Assembly (NCBI RefSeq): GCF_001653195.1
Contig: NZ_JXBB01000055.1
Span: 62,001-126,000, forward strand
Direction of reading: 5' to 3'
DNA from: Hydrogenibacillus schlegelii
GTDB lineage: Bacteria > Bacillota > Bacilli > Thermicanales > DSM-22653
Length of the DNA stretch: 64,000 bases
The position numbers were made by a program, and so were the translations under genes. Each line of letters begins with the position of its first letter. Position 1 is the stretch's first letter. The notes below the pieces were generated by a model. That model was not told where the DNA came from. It did no database searches and saw only the letters and a program-made list of their open reading frames with translations. This document shows, one piece after another, positions 11,754 through 22,027 of this stretch.

Positions 11754-12023
11754 TCAGGCAAAGGTGAAATTTTCTTCGGCGACGAAGGCGGAAAGCCGCT
11801 TGAGCGCCTCGTCGGCGTCCGGGCCTTCGGCCTTCAGGACGATCTCCGTCCCCGGCGCGATGGCGAGGCTCATGACGCCCATGATGCTTTTGGCGCTCAC
11901 GCGCTTGTCGCCTTTTTCCAGCCAGATCTCCGCCTGAAAGCGGTTCGCTTCCTGGACGAACATCGCCGCCGGCCGCGCCTGCAGGCCGGTTCTCAGATTG
12001 ACGCGCACCCGTCTTTCCAGCAC
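11754..12023 (-). CDS. crh: catabolite repression HPr-like protein Crh
   Basis: Regulatory HPr paralogue that, phosphorylated on Ser46 by HprK, acts as CcpA corepressor in Bacillus. The 89-residue protein has Gln15 where HPr has the phosphotransferase histidine (RTGLQARPA) and keeps Ser46 in SAKSIMG, so it is Crh and not HPr. The start is GTG, with AAGGAGG about 8 bases upstream. It closes the Nudix-rapZ-yvcK-whiA-crh cluster, exactly as in Bacillus, and hprK lies 14 kb away in this window. Confidence 0.95.
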   Translation of the reverse strand: MLERRVRVNLRTGLQARPAAMFVQEANRFQAEIWLEKGDKRVSAKSIMGVMSLAIAPGTEIVLKAEGPDADEALKRLSAFVAEENFTFA

Positions 12024-12088
12024 CGCCCCCGCCTCCTTCCGCCCTGCGGGATGCGCTCGTTGACCTCAGCGAAGGGAATGATGGGTTT

Positions 12089-12097
12089 ATTATATCA
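12089..12097 (-). promoter_or_regulatory. possible crh promoter (extended -10)
   Basis: TGATATAAT (12097-12089) on the minus strand is an extended -10 element that overlaps the end of whiA. A TCGACA sequence lies 15 bases upstream, a little too close for an ideal -35. Confidence 0.4.
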
Positions 12098-13054
12098 CAT
12101 CGGACGCCGTGTCGACTGAATCTTCATGGCGATTTCATGGATTTTCCGCAAACGGTGGTTGATGCCCGATTTGCTGACCGGCCCGCCGGGGAGGAGTTCG
12201 CCGAGCTCCTTCAAATTGGCCTCCGGGTGCCGGAGGCGCGCCTCGGCGACCTCCCGGAGCTTCGGCGGCAGCGCCTCGAGGCCGATCGTCTCCTGGATCA
12301 GGGTGATGTCTCGCACCTGGGCCATCGCCGCCCGGACCGCCTTGTTCAGGTTGGCCGTCTCGGCGTTCACCAGGCGGTTGATCGTGTTCCGCATGTCCTT
12401 CATGATGCGGACGTCTTCAAAGCGAAAGAGCGAATTGTGGGCGCCGATCAAGCTCAAAAACTCGGTGATCTGGTCGCCTTCTTTGAGGTACAGGATCGTT
12501 CCCTTCGGCCGAACGAGTCGACGGGGCAAAAGACCGAAGTGGCGGAAAAGCGCCTCCAGCCGGTCGGCGTGGTCGCCGTCGCCGGCGGTGAGCTCGAGAT
12601 GATAGGAGTGGGCCGACGGCGCGTTGACCGACCCCCGGGCGAGAAAGGCCGCCCGGAGGTAGCTTCGCTTGCAGCATGTTTTTTTCGTCACCTCGTCCGC
12701 CGGGGCGCCGACGAAGGCGCCGGCGGCGGAATCAAGCCGGAGGCCGAGATGCGCTGCGACCGCCTCCGGCGGAAGCGGCAGCCGGATGACATACGTGTTG
12801 TTTTTCCGGAGGCGCCGGTTTTTCCGCACGATGACGCGGCCGGGGGCGCCGAGGACGTCCCGGACGTGGACGTAGATCCGCCGGGCGATGGCGGCATTTT
12901 CCGTCGCGATCTCGACCGCCGGCCGGCCGGCGTCCTCATCGTCGACGATGCGGCCGTTCAGGCGGGCGAGCGCGGAAAGCTCCGCCCGCCGGCAGCAGGC
13001 CGGGAGATCCTGAATGCGGGTGAGCTCATTTTTCGCCTCCCGGGCAAACGACAC
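12095..13054 (-). CDS. whiA: WhiA regulator
   Basis: Conserved Gram-positive DNA-binding protein linked to cell division and chromosome segregation, with a degenerate LAGLIDADG fold and a C-terminal helix-turn-helix. The 319 residues start MSFAREAKNELTR and include KKTCCKRSYLRAAFLARGSVNAP, the linker MRNTINRLVNAETANLNKAV and the HTH region LGELLPGGPVSKSGINHRLRKI. The GTG start has AAGGGGG upstream. It follows yvcK by 19 bases and precedes crh, the canonical order. Confidence 0.96.
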   Translation of the reverse strand: MSFAREAKNELTRIQDLPACCRRAELSALARLNGRIVDDEDAGRPAVEIATENAAIARRIYVHVRDVLGAPGRVIVRKNRRLRKNNTYVIRLPLPPEAVAAHLGLRLDSAAGAFVGAPADEVTKKTCCKRSYLRAAFLARGSVNAPSAHSYHLELTAGDGDHADRLEALFRHFGLLPRRLVRPKGTILYLKEGDQITEFLSLIGAHNSLFRFEDVRIMKDMRNTINRLVNAETANLNKAVRAAMAQVRDITLIQETIGLEALPPKLREVAEARLRHPEANLKELGELLPGGPVSKSGINHRLRKIHEIAMKIQSTRRPM

Positions 13055-13073
13055 GGCGACGCCCCCTTCCGTC

Positions 13074-14036
13074 TCAAAAGAGGGACGAAAGGAGCCGCTC
13101 GCCGACCTTGACGGCGTCGTGCCGGATGAGGCCCGTCTTCGGGTCGGCGAGGACGAAATCGTCTTCGATCAGGCGATACCCTCGGGCGCGGAGCACCTCC
13201 CGATCGACCCGGACCGCCTCCTGACCTCCCTCCCGGTAGCGCCTAGCGAGCGGCTCGGGGATGGGGCCGGTGTTGACGACGAGGACGTCGAACAGCTTCG
13301 GCGCGCTGTGGGCCTCGACGGCGGCGACGTGGTCGAAGGCGGTGTAGCCGTCGGTCTCGCCGGGTTGGGTCATGAGGTTGACGATGAACGCCTTGGGGGC
13401 TCGGCTTTCGGCGATCGCCCGGACGAGGCCCGGCACGAGGAGGTTCGGGATGAGGCTCGTGTACAGGCTCCCCGGCCCGAGGAGGATGAGCTCGGCCTCC
13501 CGGATCGCCTGAAGCGCCTCCGGAAGGGGGGCCGCATCGGGCGGGTCGATCATCACCCGCCGGATCGGCCGGCCGGCCTTCGGGATGTTCGACTCCCCCT
13601 CGACGACGGTGCCGTCGGCGAGCTCCGCCTTGAGGCGAAGGGGGGCGTTGGCCGCCGGCAGGACGACGCCCCGGACGGCGAGGACGCGGGAGAGGGCCCG
13701 CACCGCCTGGGCGAAATCGCCGGCGATGTCGCTCATGGCGGCGATGAGGAGATTGCCGAGCGCGTGCCCCGACAGGGCGCCGTTCGTGCGGAAGCGATAC
13801 TGCATGAGAGCGGAAAGGAGCGATTCTTTTTCCGCCAGCGCGACGAGGACGTTTCGGATGTCCCCCGGCGCCGGGATGTCCATCTCCGCCCGAAGCCGCC
13901 CCGTGCTCCCGCCGTCGTCGGCGACGGTGACGATGGCCGTGATCGCAAACGGACCGGCCTTCAGGCCCCGGAGAAGGCTGGATAGCCCCGTCCCGCCGCC
14001 GATGGCGACGACGCGGCGCTTTGGCGCATGCCCCAT
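13074..14036 (-). CDS. yvcK: YvcK/CofD-like gluconeogenesis factor
   Basis: Cytoplasmic protein needed in B. subtilis for normal cell shape and growth on gluconeogenic carbon sources; it binds UDP-sugars. The 320 residues carry VVAIGGGTGLSSLLRGLK, TVADDGGSTGRLR and PGDIRNVLVALA near the N-terminus, then GNLLIAAM and LGPGSLYTSLIPNLLVPG, typical of the CofD-like fold. It lies between rapZ and whiA. Confidence 0.95.
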   Translation of the reverse strand: MGHAPKRRVVAIGGGTGLSSLLRGLKAGPFAITAIVTVADDGGSTGRLRAEMDIPAPGDIRNVLVALAEKESLLSALMQYRFRTNGALSGHALGNLLIAAMSDIAGDFAQAVRALSRVLAVRGVVLPAANAPLRLKAELADGTVVEGESNIPKAGRPIRRVMIDPPDAAPLPEALQAIREAELILLGPGSLYTSLIPNLLVPGLVRAIAESRAPKAFIVNLMTQPGETDGYTAFDHVAAVEAHSAPKLFDVLVVNTGPIPEPLARRYREGGQEAVRVDREVLRARGYRLIEDDFVLADPKTGLIRHDAVKVGERLLSSLF

Positions 14037-14070
14037 GGCTCTCCCTCTTTTCTCCCCGGATGGTTTTTCT

Positions 14071-14940
14071 TTATGCGTCTTCGCCGCTCCGGCGCCCCCG
14101 GTCGACGTCCCGGTGGATGATCTTCGTCGGCCAGCGGTCGGCGAAGTGCCGGGCGATCGCCTCGGCGACGGCGACAGAACGGTGCCGGCCGCCGGTGCAG
14201 CCGACGGCGACGACGAGTTCCGCCTTTCCTTCCCGTTCGTACTGAGGCAGGACGAACTCGAGGAAGTCGATCAGCCGGTTCATCAGCTGGCCGGTCTCCG
14301 GCCGGTCGAGGACGTAGGCGGCGACGTCCGGATCCGTCCCCGGCTTGGGTCTAAGCTCCGGCACGTAGTGGGGATTGGGGAGAAAGCGGACGTCGAAGAC
14401 GAGGTCGGCATCCGGCGGCGGACCGTATTTGAAGCCGAACGAAACGAGATGAAGCCGCATCTTCACCCCGCCGGCCGCCGGGGCAAACCGCCGGGCGAGC
14501 AGGGCCCGAAGGTCTTCCGGGCGCATCTCGGACGTGTCGATCACCTGATCCGCCCGCCGGCGGACGTCCGCCAGCATCGCCCGCTCCCGGGCGATGCCCT
14601 CGCCGACCGGTCGATCCGGAGCGAGGGGGTGAGGCTTTCGGGCCGCCTTGTACCGGGCGATGAGGACGTCGTCCCGCGCCTCGAGGAAGACGAGCAGGTA
14701 GCCGATCTCCCGCTCGTCGAGCGTTTCCAAAGCGCTCAGGAGGTCGTCAAAAAAAGGGCCGCCCCGGAGGTCGACGACGACCGCCGCGTTCGGCGCCGCG
14801 GCCGACTGCCGGATGAGTTCGGCGAATTTTTCCAAAAGGACCGGCGGCAGGTTGTCGACACAAAAAAAACCGAGTTCCTCGAGGCTTTTCAAAGCGACGG
14901 TCTTCCCGGCACCGCTCATGCCGGTGATGAGAAGAAGCAT
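14071..14940 (-). CDS. rapZ: RNase adapter RapZ / YvcJ nucleotide-binding protein
   Basis: P-loop protein that hydrolyses nucleotides; YvcJ affects competence in Bacillus and RapZ guides RNase E in E. coli. The 289 residues have Walker A GMSGAGKT (7-14), the FFCVDNLPP segment, and the C-terminal domain with SFGFKYGPPPDADLVFDVRFLPNP and VGCTGGRHRSV. ATG at 14940 is preferred because GAGGTGA is 5 bases upstream. A GTG at 14949 would overlap the Nudix stop as GTGA but has poor Shine-Dalgarno spacing. Confidence 0.94.
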   Translation of the reverse strand: MLLLITGMSGAGKTVALKSLEELGFFCVDNLPPVLLEKFAELIRQSAAAPNAAVVVDLRGGPFFDDLLSALETLDEREIGYLLVFLEARDDVLIARYKAARKPHPLAPDRPVGEGIARERAMLADVRRRADQVIDTSEMRPEDLRALLARRFAPAAGGVKMRLHLVSFGFKYGPPPDADLVFDVRFLPNPHYVPELRPKPGTDPDVAAYVLDRPETGQLMNRLIDFLEFVLPQYEREGKAELVVAVGCTGGRHRSVAVAEAIARHFADRWPTKIIHRDVDRGRRSGEDA

Positions 14941-14945
14941 CGCCT

Positions 14946-15452
14946 TCACCTCGGCCGGACGCCGTCCGCGTCGGCTGCGTGGGCTTCGGTCGGATCAAAC
15001 GCATAGGCGAGCAGCGCTTCGTCGGGCGTGTAGACGAACCGGCCTGTGAGGGGCAGACGACCGGCGGGGGCGAAGACGAGGCGGGAGAGAACGATCCGGT
15101 CGCCGGCCGGCATCGGCAGCCGGTCCAGGGCCGTGATCGGTTGCCACGCGAGGACGCCTTCCGCCGCCTCGTCCTTGAGCGTTCCGGACCAGCCGTCGGC
15201 GACGAAGGTAAAGAGCATCCACTCGTCCTGAAGCTCCCCGTCCGCCTGAACGTCGATGACGAAGGCGCCCCGGAGGTGGGCGGACGTCAGAACGAGCCCC
15301 GTCTCCTCCTCCACCTCCCGGCGGACGGCTTCGCCGAGGCTTTCCGCCGGCTCGACCTTGCCGCCCGGGATGTACCAGTATCCGCGGCGGGGTTTTTGCA
15401 GCATCAAAAGCCGCTTCCCGTCGGTGATGAGGCAGTTGACGACCCGCCGCAC
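14946..15452 (-). CDS. Nudix hydrolase, YvcI-like
   Basis: Predicted pyrophosphohydrolase of 168 residues. The Nudix box is GGKVEPAESLGEAVRREVEEETG, i.e. GX5EX7REVXEEXG with Gly at its last position. Upstream RRGYWYIPGGK resembles MutT-type members. GTG at 15452 follows GGAGG closely; the frame runs 31 codons further upstream without similarity. As in B. subtilis, it heads the rapZ-yvcK-whiA-crh cluster. The substrate is unknown. Confidence 0.88.
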   Translation of the reverse strand: MRRVVNCLITDGKRLLMLQKPRRGYWYIPGGKVEPAESLGEAVRREVEEETGLVLTSAHLRGAFVIDVQADGELQDEWMLFTFVADGWSGTLKDEAAEGVLAWQPITALDRLPMPAGDRIVLSRLVFAPAGRLPLTGRFVYTPDEALLAYAFDPTEAHAADADGVRPR

Positions 15453-15548
15453 CGTCCTCCCTCCCTCCGAACGCCCTAAGCATAGCACGGCCCCGGTCCG
15501 GGGGCAACCGGGGCGCGGACCGGTTCCGAAGACCACGGTTCCCAAGAC

Positions 15549-15580
15549 AAAAAAAGCGCCGCAGGGGGACGCCCGCGGCT
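15549..15580 (-). terminator. probable trxB terminator
   Basis: GCCGC (15579-15575) pairs with GCGGC (15562-15558) on the minus strand, with a 12-base loop and seven U after a short GC step. The stem is modest. A TATAAT-like element with no clear -35 lies nearby at 15626-15621 and could serve the Nudix gene. Confidence 0.5.
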
Positions 15581-15659
15581 TGGCAGGGGATTTATCTTAA
15601 AGGGGGTCACTACGCCTCCCATTATAGGCGTCCTTTGTTTCAAAGCCGTTACGGTGACA

Positions 15660-16721
<1,062 letters not shown>

Positions 16722-16723
16722 TC

Positions 16724-16752
16724 ATCTTACCCCATCGCCTTCGGTTTGTAAA
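16724..16752 (-). promoter_or_regulatory. sigma-A promoter of trxB
   Basis: TTTACA (16752-16747), a 17-bp spacer and TAAGAT (16729-16724) on the minus strand. Confidence 0.65.
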
Positions 16753-16905
16753 GCCAAACCGATCCCGGACCGCCGTACCGGGAAACCGCCGTCGGTCGGG
16801 CCCCTTTCCGGAAGGCCCCGTTCCGGGGGAGGGCGTTTTTTCCGGCCGCTTATCGGAAAAGCCGCTTCTTTAGCTCCCCCGCCCGTCCCCGTTCAAGAAC
16901 CGCGG

Positions 16906-18060
16906 TCACCGCTCGAAGACCGCTTCATCCGGCGGGTAGCGGTACGAAAGCCGCTTCCGGTGCCGGCCGGGCGCCTTCGGGGCCCCCGCGCCGGGCGATC
17001 CGCCCGGTCCGCTCAGCGCCCCCTGACGGGCCGGCGCTGCCTTGCGGGCCCGTCGCTCGGCCCGGTCGAGATAGCGGAGCATCGCCGCCCCGACCCAGCC
17101 GCCTTCCGTCCGGCCGGCGAGGAGGCGCCAGAAGCGCCGGGCCTCCTCCCACCGGCCGGTGTTGTACGCGGCGACGGCGAGGTAATGAAGCACGCCCGGG
17201 TGAACTTCGTCCGGCGCCCGCCGGAAGAGACCATGAAGGAGCGCATACGCCCGATCGTCTTCGCCTAGGATGCCCAAGGCCAGGCCGAGGCGATACCGGA
17301 CGTCGAGGGAAAGGGGCAGGATCGTCCGCAGCCGGCGGGCAAAACGCCGGGCCTCGCGGCGCCGTCCCCGTTCATGCAAAAAGATGGCGTAATCGGCCAT
17401 GAGCTCGACGTCGTCCGGAAAGCGCTGGAGGGCTTCCTGAAACGTCGCTTCCGCCGACTCGACGAAGTCCAGCCGGCGGTAACACTGGACGAGGCGGCGC
17501 CACGCCGGCCGGACGTCCGGCGCCGACTCGAGAAGCGCCCGAAACGCCGCCGCCGCCTGAAGGTAGCGCTCCGCCTCGTAGTGAAGCACCGCCCTCTCCA
17601 GCGCCGGGATGTGCTCTCGAGGCGTATTTTCGTGGATCGTACGCCGGATTTCCGATTCGAGATAAGCTCGGAATCCCTGCAGATCGCCGTCCGGCTCAAA
17701 CGGTGAACGGGAAAAGGCCGCCTCCATCCGGTCGAGGGCGAGACGGGCATGCAGAAAATCACCGTAGTTGACGAAATTCTGCGCCAAGAGGTAATACGCC
17801 CGCGCCGGGAGGGCCCGAATCGACGCGGCGTACGGCGGTGGAAAGGTGAGCCCCTGCCGGCCGAGGGCACCGAGGATCAGGCGGAGCGAGGCGTCGTGCA
17901 GCCCGTATTCCGTAAAGAGCGCCGCCGCTTCGACCAGGGCATCGAGGGTGCCGGCATCCTCGATGAGCGCCTCGGCCAAGCCGGCGGCCGCCGGCGCATC
18001 GCCGGCCAGAAGCGCCTGCCGGATCGCCCGCAAGGCGTCCGGCGCCGGCCGTTCCCCCAC
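16906..18060 (-). CDS. tetratricopeptide-repeat protein, YvcD-like
   Basis: A 384-residue soluble helical protein with TPR-type repeats, clearest at residues about 165-300 (EAERYLQAAAAFRALLESAPDVRPAW, VESAEATFQEALQRFPDDVELMADYA, RGRRREARRFARRLRTILP). It probably mediates protein-protein contacts; the partner is unknown. The C-terminal 50 residues are Ala, Pro, Gly and Arg rich. The start is GTG behind GGGAGGA. B. subtilis has a TPR gene (yvcD) next to trxB, which supports orthology by position. Confidence 0.8.
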   Translation of the reverse strand: MGERPAPDALRAIRQALLAGDAPAAAGLAEALIEDAGTLDALVEAAALFTEYGLHDASLRLILGALGRQGLTFPPPYAASIRALPARAYYLLAQNFVNYGDFLHARLALDRMEAAFSRSPFEPDGDLQGFRAYLESEIRRTIHENTPREHIPALERAVLHYEAERYLQAAAAFRALLESAPDVRPAWRRLVQCYRRLDFVESAEATFQEALQRFPDDVELMADYAIFLHERGRRREARRFARRLRTILPLSLDVRYRLGLALGILGEDDRAYALLHGLFRRAPDEVHPGVLHYLAVAAYNTGRWEEARRFWRLLAGRTEGGWVGAAMLRYLDRAERRARKAAPARQGALSGPGGSPGAGAPKAPGRHRKRLSYRYPPDEAVFER

Positions 18061-18111
18061 CGGGCATCCTCCCTTCCGTTCCCACGTTCGGAGCGTTCAA
18101 GCTCCCGTTTC

Positions 18112-18120
18112 AGTGTACCA
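18112..18120 (-). promoter_or_regulatory. possible promoter of the TPR gene (extended -10)
   Basis: TGGTACACT on the minus strand is an extended -10 element about 50 bases upstream of the GTG. No good -35 is visible. Confidence 0.35.
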
Positions 18121-18284
18121 CACGGCGTCGGAGGTGGCGAGGGCCCGTCCGCCGGCGGCCGGAACCGGACGCGGCGAAAGGCGCCGGGCACTCCCCGACG
18201 GGCGATGAACCCGAGCCCGGCGAGGCCGCCGGCCCGCCGCATGCCCGAAGGCGCCGGCATTCCTGCACGCCGGATCCGCCGCGA

Positions 18285-18962
18285 TCAGCCTTCGCCGGGC
18301 CGCTCTCCGCCCTTCGGCGCTTCCTCCACCGTCACTTCCCAGCCGATGGCGCCGGCGACGCCGGCGAACAGGCCGGTCCGTTCCGACCGCCGGGCGAGGG
18401 CGGACGCGAGCGCCTGGCCGAAGGCGCGAAACGCCGCCTCCCACAGGTGGTGCCCGTGCCGCGGCCGGCCTTTCAACAGATCGAGGTGCACCGTCGCCAG
18501 CGCCCCCTGCACGAACCCCTCAAAAAAGGCGATCAGATCTTCGCTCCGGACCCCTTCCGTCGCCTCCGGAAGCGTCACCGCCCCGGCGTCGAAGAAAAAG
18601 CCCGCCCGGGACTCGAAGCTCACGACCGCCCGCGCGAGCGCCTCGTCGAGCGCCCCGTAGGCAAACCCGTAGCCGGAAAGCCCCCGCCCCTGATGCCGCT
18701 CGACGTACGTCCGGATCGCCCGGCCGAGGGCGATGCCGACGTCTTCTGTGACGACATGGGCGAGGAAAAACCCGTCGAGCCGGACCTCCACCGAAAGGTC
18801 GAGCTCGCCGCGCCAGGCGATGTGCTCGAGCATGTGGTTAAAAAACGGAAGCGGCGTCTTCAGCCGCGCCTTGACTTCCGGCGACGGCGGTCGGAACGCG
18901 ACGGCGACGTCGATCGCCGACTCCCGGGTCGTCCGCCGGACGCGAATCGTCTCTCCCTCCAC
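18285..18962 (-). CDS. hisB: imidazoleglycerol-phosphate dehydratase, divergent
   Basis: Dehydrates imidazoleglycerol phosphate to imidazoleacetol phosphate in histidine synthesis. The 225 residues follow the family: PFFNHMLEHIA, TEDVGIALG, LDEALARAVV, and the second metal motif RHGHHLWEAAFRAFGQAL. Several normally invariant positions differ. The first metal motif DHHTVED reads AHVVTED, the HG after HMLxxxA reads RG, DLSGRP reads SFESRAG, and the C-terminal STKG is missing. The family assignment is firm; full activity is less certain. It is the last gene of the histidine operon, 22 bases after hisD. Confidence 0.8.
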   Translation of the reverse strand: MEGETIRVRRTTRESAIDVAVAFRPPSPEVKARLKTPLPFFNHMLEHIAWRGELDLSVEVRLDGFFLAHVVTEDVGIALGRAIRTYVERHQGRGLSGYGFAYGALDEALARAVVSFESRAGFFFDAGAVTLPEATEGVRSEDLIAFFEGFVQGALATVHLDLLKGRPRHGHHLWEAAFRAFGQALASALARRSERTGLFAGVAGAIGWEVTVEEAPKGGERPGEG

Positions 18963-18984
18963 CGCCGATCTCCTTCCTATCCGC

Positions 18985-20370
18985 TTATCCGCGCCGATTC
19001 CCGTCGTCCGCCCCTTCCGCCTCCACCGGGCCGACCGCCGGTTCCCCCGGCCGAGCCGCTTCGGTCGCCTCTTCGTCCTCGAGGGCCAGGGCGTGGGCCG
19101 GAAACCCCTCCACTTCCGCCAGCAGGCGGGCGTAGGGCCGAAGCCGCCGGTAGCCGGCTTCCGTCGCCCACGCGAGGGAGGTCCGTTTCAAAAAGTCCCA
19201 CACCGACACGGCGGATGTCGTCTTCGCGTGGCCTCCGGTCGGGAGGATGGCGTTCGTGCCGACGACGAAGTTCCCGAGGGCGATCGGCGTCCACGGGCCG
19301 AGCAAAATTTCGCCGGCGTGCTCCAAACGCCAGAGAAGGGCGTGCGGGTCCCGGACGTGAAGCACGAGGTGTTCCGGCGCATAGTCGTTCACGAAGGCGA
19401 TCGCCTCGTCCATCGACCGGGCGATCACCCCGCCGCCGTACGTCCGAAAGACCGCCTCGGCAAACCGCCGCCGCCCCTCCGGAAGCCGCCCCAGAAGGCG
19501 CCGGAGGGCCGCCTCGGCGGCCTCTAAAAGCGCCCCGTCGTCCGTCACGAGGAGCGCCGCCGAATCCGGGCCGTGCTCCGCCTCGTTCAGCCAGTCCCGG
19601 GCCACCCGCTCCGGGTCCGCCGACCCGTCGGCGAGGACGATCGCTTCCGACGGGCCGGCCAAAATCCCGATGTCGATCGTCCCGACGAGGAGCCGTTTGG
19701 CCGCCGTCACGTAGGCGTTTCCCGGCCCGATCACTTTATGCATCTTCGGCACGGTCTCCGTGCCGAAGGCGACGGCGGCGATCGCCTGGGCGCCGCCGAC
19801 GGTGTAGACGGCATCGACCCCGGCGTGATCGGCCGCGAGGACGACCGCCGGATCGTGGCCATCCGGCGCCGGCGGCGTGAGGACGATCCGCCGCGGCACG
19901 CCGGCCACCCGCGCCGGCACCGCCAGCATCAGGAGCACCGACGGAAACGACCCTTTCCCCCGGGGGACGTACACGGCGACGTCGGGGATCGGCGTCACCC
20001 GCTCGCCGGCAAACACCCCCGGCGACACTTCCGTCCACCAGACGGGCTTCGGGAGCTGCGCCCGGTGGAACGCTTCGATCTGCCGGGCGGCGACGCGGAT
20101 CGCCTCGTCGAGGGCCGGGTGCGCCCGCCGGAGCGCCTCCGCCCGCTCGGCGATCTCCGCCCGGTCGAGCTTCATCGCCGCCGGCGTAAGCCGCACCCCG
20201 TCGAACCGCTCCGTCAGCTCGATGAGCGCCGCATCGCCCCGTTCCCGGACGGCGTCCAAGATCGCCCGGGCCGCCTCGAGTTCCCGGTGGATCTCCCGTT
20301 CGCTCCGGCGAAGCAGCCGGCGCCGCGCGTCCGGGGAAAGCGTTGCCAGTTCGAACCGCTGAACGATCAT
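18985..20370 (-). CDS. hisD: histidinol dehydrogenase, divergent
   Basis: Oxidises histidinol to histidine in two NAD-dependent steps at a zinc site. The 461 residues carry [56 protein letters not shown] and the catalytic Glu-His in APEHLVLH. Two usual zinc ligands differ: Gln in QAEHD is Glu (NEAEHG) and Asp in GDYxxGxNH is Asn (GNFVVGTNA). The zinc histidines in AEH and EGFPAHA remain. A 30-residue acidic and Gly-rich tail follows. It overlaps hisIE by ATGA. Confidence 0.82.
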   Translation of the reverse strand: MIVQRFELATLSPDARRRLLRRSEREIHRELEAARAILDAVRERGDAALIELTERFDGVRLTPAAMKLDRAEIAERAEALRRAHPALDEAIRVAARQIEAFHRAQLPKPVWWTEVSPGVFAGERVTPIPDVAVYVPRGKGSFPSVLLMLAVPARVAGVPRRIVLTPPAPDGHDPAVVLAADHAGVDAVYTVGGAQAIAAVAFGTETVPKMHKVIGPGNAYVTAAKRLLVGTIDIGILAGPSEAIVLADGSADPERVARDWLNEAEHGPDSAALLVTDDGALLEAAEAALRRLLGRLPEGRRRFAEAVFRTYGGGVIARSMDEAIAFVNDYAPEHLVLHVRDPHALLWRLEHAGEILLGPWTPIALGNFVVGTNAILPTGGHAKTTSAVSVWDFLKRTSLAWATEAGYRRLRPYARLLAEVEGFPAHALALEDEEATEAARPGEPAVGPVEAEGADDGNRRG

Positions 20371-21230
20371 CGCCCGTCCTCCTTCGACGGTCGCCCCGAC
20401 CGGCCGGCGCTCCGGGGCACGAAGGCGTCCGCGGCGGGGCGAGCCCGAGCCTCGAGCACGGCGGCCACCGCCGCCGGCGAAAGCCCCGTTTCGGCGAACA
20501 GGACGGCAAGGTGGTACAGAAGATCCGCCACCTCTTCCGTCAGCGCTTCCGGGCGACCGTCCTTCGCCGCAAGGAGCACCTCCGCCGCCTCTTCGGCCAG
20601 TTTTTTTAAAATCTTATCCCGACCCTGCGCCAGCAGGTAGGCCGTGTACGACGCCTCCGGCGAGGCATGCCGCCGCGCCTCGATCCGCGCCGAAAGGGCC
20701 CCGAGCGCCCGGCCGAGGGCGCCGTATCCGTCCGCCGAAAGCGCGCCGGCCGCCACGGTTCGGGCTGCTCGATCCGTTGCCGGATGGGCCCAAGCTTTGG
20801 CGTCGGCTGCCGCCACCGGCTCCGCCGCCGCTTTGGCTTCGGCCGTCCGCTCTGCCTCCGCCCTCTCCTCCAACCCCCCGGCCGGGGCGAGGCGCCCGTC
20901 CGACGCCCGGGCGACCAGCGGCCGGTGAAAGCACGTCGGCGCGCCGGTGTGGCACGCCGGGCCGTGGGGGATGACCGAGACGAGGAGCGCATCGCCGTCG
21001 CAGTCGAGCTTAAGGTCGACGACCGTCTGCCGGTGGCCGGAAGTCGCCCCTTTGTGCCAGAGGGCCTGGCGGGACCGGCTGTACAGCCACGTCTCCCCCG
21101 TCTCAAGCGTCTTTTTGAGCGCCGCCTCGTTCATGTAGGCGAGGGTGAGCACGTCTTTCGTGCGGGCGTCGACGAGGACGGCCGGGATGAGGCCGTCAGG
21201 ACCGAACCGGACGTCGCCGAGACGGATCAT
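20367..21230 (-). CDS. hisIE: bifunctional phosphoribosyl-AMP cyclohydrolase / phosphoribosyl-ATP pyrophosphatase
   Basis: Catalyses steps 2 and 3 of histidine synthesis. Residues 1-105 are HisI ([43 protein letters not shown] and CHTGAPTCF zinc residues). The C-terminal part is HisE ([41 protein letters not shown]). The linker is unusually long, about 60 residues, and rich in Ala and Glu. Start ATG overlaps the hisF stop as ATGA. Confidence 0.95.
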   Translation of the reverse strand: MIRLGDVRFGPDGLIPAVLVDARTKDVLTLAYMNEAALKKTLETGETWLYSRSRQALWHKGATSGHRQTVVDLKLDCDGDALLVSVIPHGPACHTGAPTCFHRPLVARASDGRLAPAGGLEERAEAERTAEAKAAAEPVAAADAKAWAHPATDRAARTVAAGALSADGYGALGRALGALSARIEARRHASPEASYTAYLLAQGRDKILKKLAEEAAEVLLAAKDGRPEALTEEVADLLYHLAVLFAETGLSPAAVAAVLEARARPAADAFVPRSAGRSGRPSKEDGR

Positions 21231-22027
21231 GACGTCCCGCCCTCCGGCGCGCCGGCCGCCGGCGCCGGACGGACGGCGATGCCAACGTCCCCGAGCGCCG
21301 CCTTGAGCGCCGGCAGGGCGATCTCCCCCCGGTGAAAGACCGAGGCGGCGAGGGCCGCCCGGGCCGGCGTCTCCCGAAACACGGCCACGAAATGCTCGAT
21401 CGCGCCGGCGCCGCCGGAGGCGATCACCGGAAGCCCCGACGCCTCGGCGACCGCCCGGATGAGGGGAAGATCGAACCCCGCCTTCGTCCCGTCGGCGTCG
21501 ACGCTCGTCAGGAGCACCCACCCGGCGCCCCGGCGGGCCCACTCCGCCGCGAGCGCCGTCGCCGGCCGGTCCGTCCGCCTTCGGCCGCCGTGGGTGACGG
21601 CGACCCACGTCCCGCGTCCGGCGTCCCACGCCGCGTCCAGGGCGACGACGACCGCCTCGGCGCCGACCTCCTCCGCCGCCGCTTCGACGACTTCCGGCCG
21701 TTCGACGGCCGCCGTCCCGATCGCGACGAAGTCGGCCCCGGCCGCCCGGATCCGCCGGACGTCCGCCCGATCCCGGATGCCGCCGCCGACGATGAGCGGC
21801 ACCGAAAGCGCCGCCCGCACCGCCCGGACGACGTCGACGAACGTCTCCCTCCCCTCGACCGTCGCCGTAATGTCGAGAAGCGCCACCGCATCGGCCCCTT
21901 CCCGGTCGTAACGCCGGGCAAGCGCCACCGGATCGCCGACGTCGACCATCCCCCGAAAGGCGACGCCCTTGACCACCCGGCCGTCCCGGACGTCCAGGCA
22001 CGGGATGATCCATCTCGCTTCGCTCAT
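21227..22027 (-). CDS. hisF: imidazole glycerol phosphate synthase cyclase subunit
   Basis: Uses ammonia, normally supplied by the glutaminase HisH, to close the imidazole ring. The 266-residue barrel starts [22 protein letters not shown] and has [39 protein letters not shown] and VIASGGAG. Both catalytic Asp contexts (CLDV and SVDADGT) are intact. It overlaps hisA upstream and hisIE downstream by ATGA. No hisH lies next to it. Confidence 0.96.
   Translation of the reverse strand: MSEARWIIPCLDVRDGRVVKGVAFRGMVDVGDPVALARRYDREGADAVALLDITATVEGRETFVDVVRAVRAALSVPLIVGGGIRDRADVRRIRAAGADFVAIGTAAVERPEVVEAAAEEVGAEAVVVALDAAWDAGRGTWVAVTHGGRRRTDRPATALAAEWARRGAGWVLLTSVDADGTKAGFDLPLIRAVAEASGLPVIASGGAGAIEHFVAVFRETPARAALAASVFHRGEIALPALKAALGDVGIAVRPAPAAGAPEGGTS

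Noticed and set aside
15621-15626. TATAAT as promoter of the Nudix-rapZ-yvcK-whiA-crh operon
   Set aside because: The -10 is perfect but no -35 or extended TG is present; kept only as a remark under the nearby terminator.
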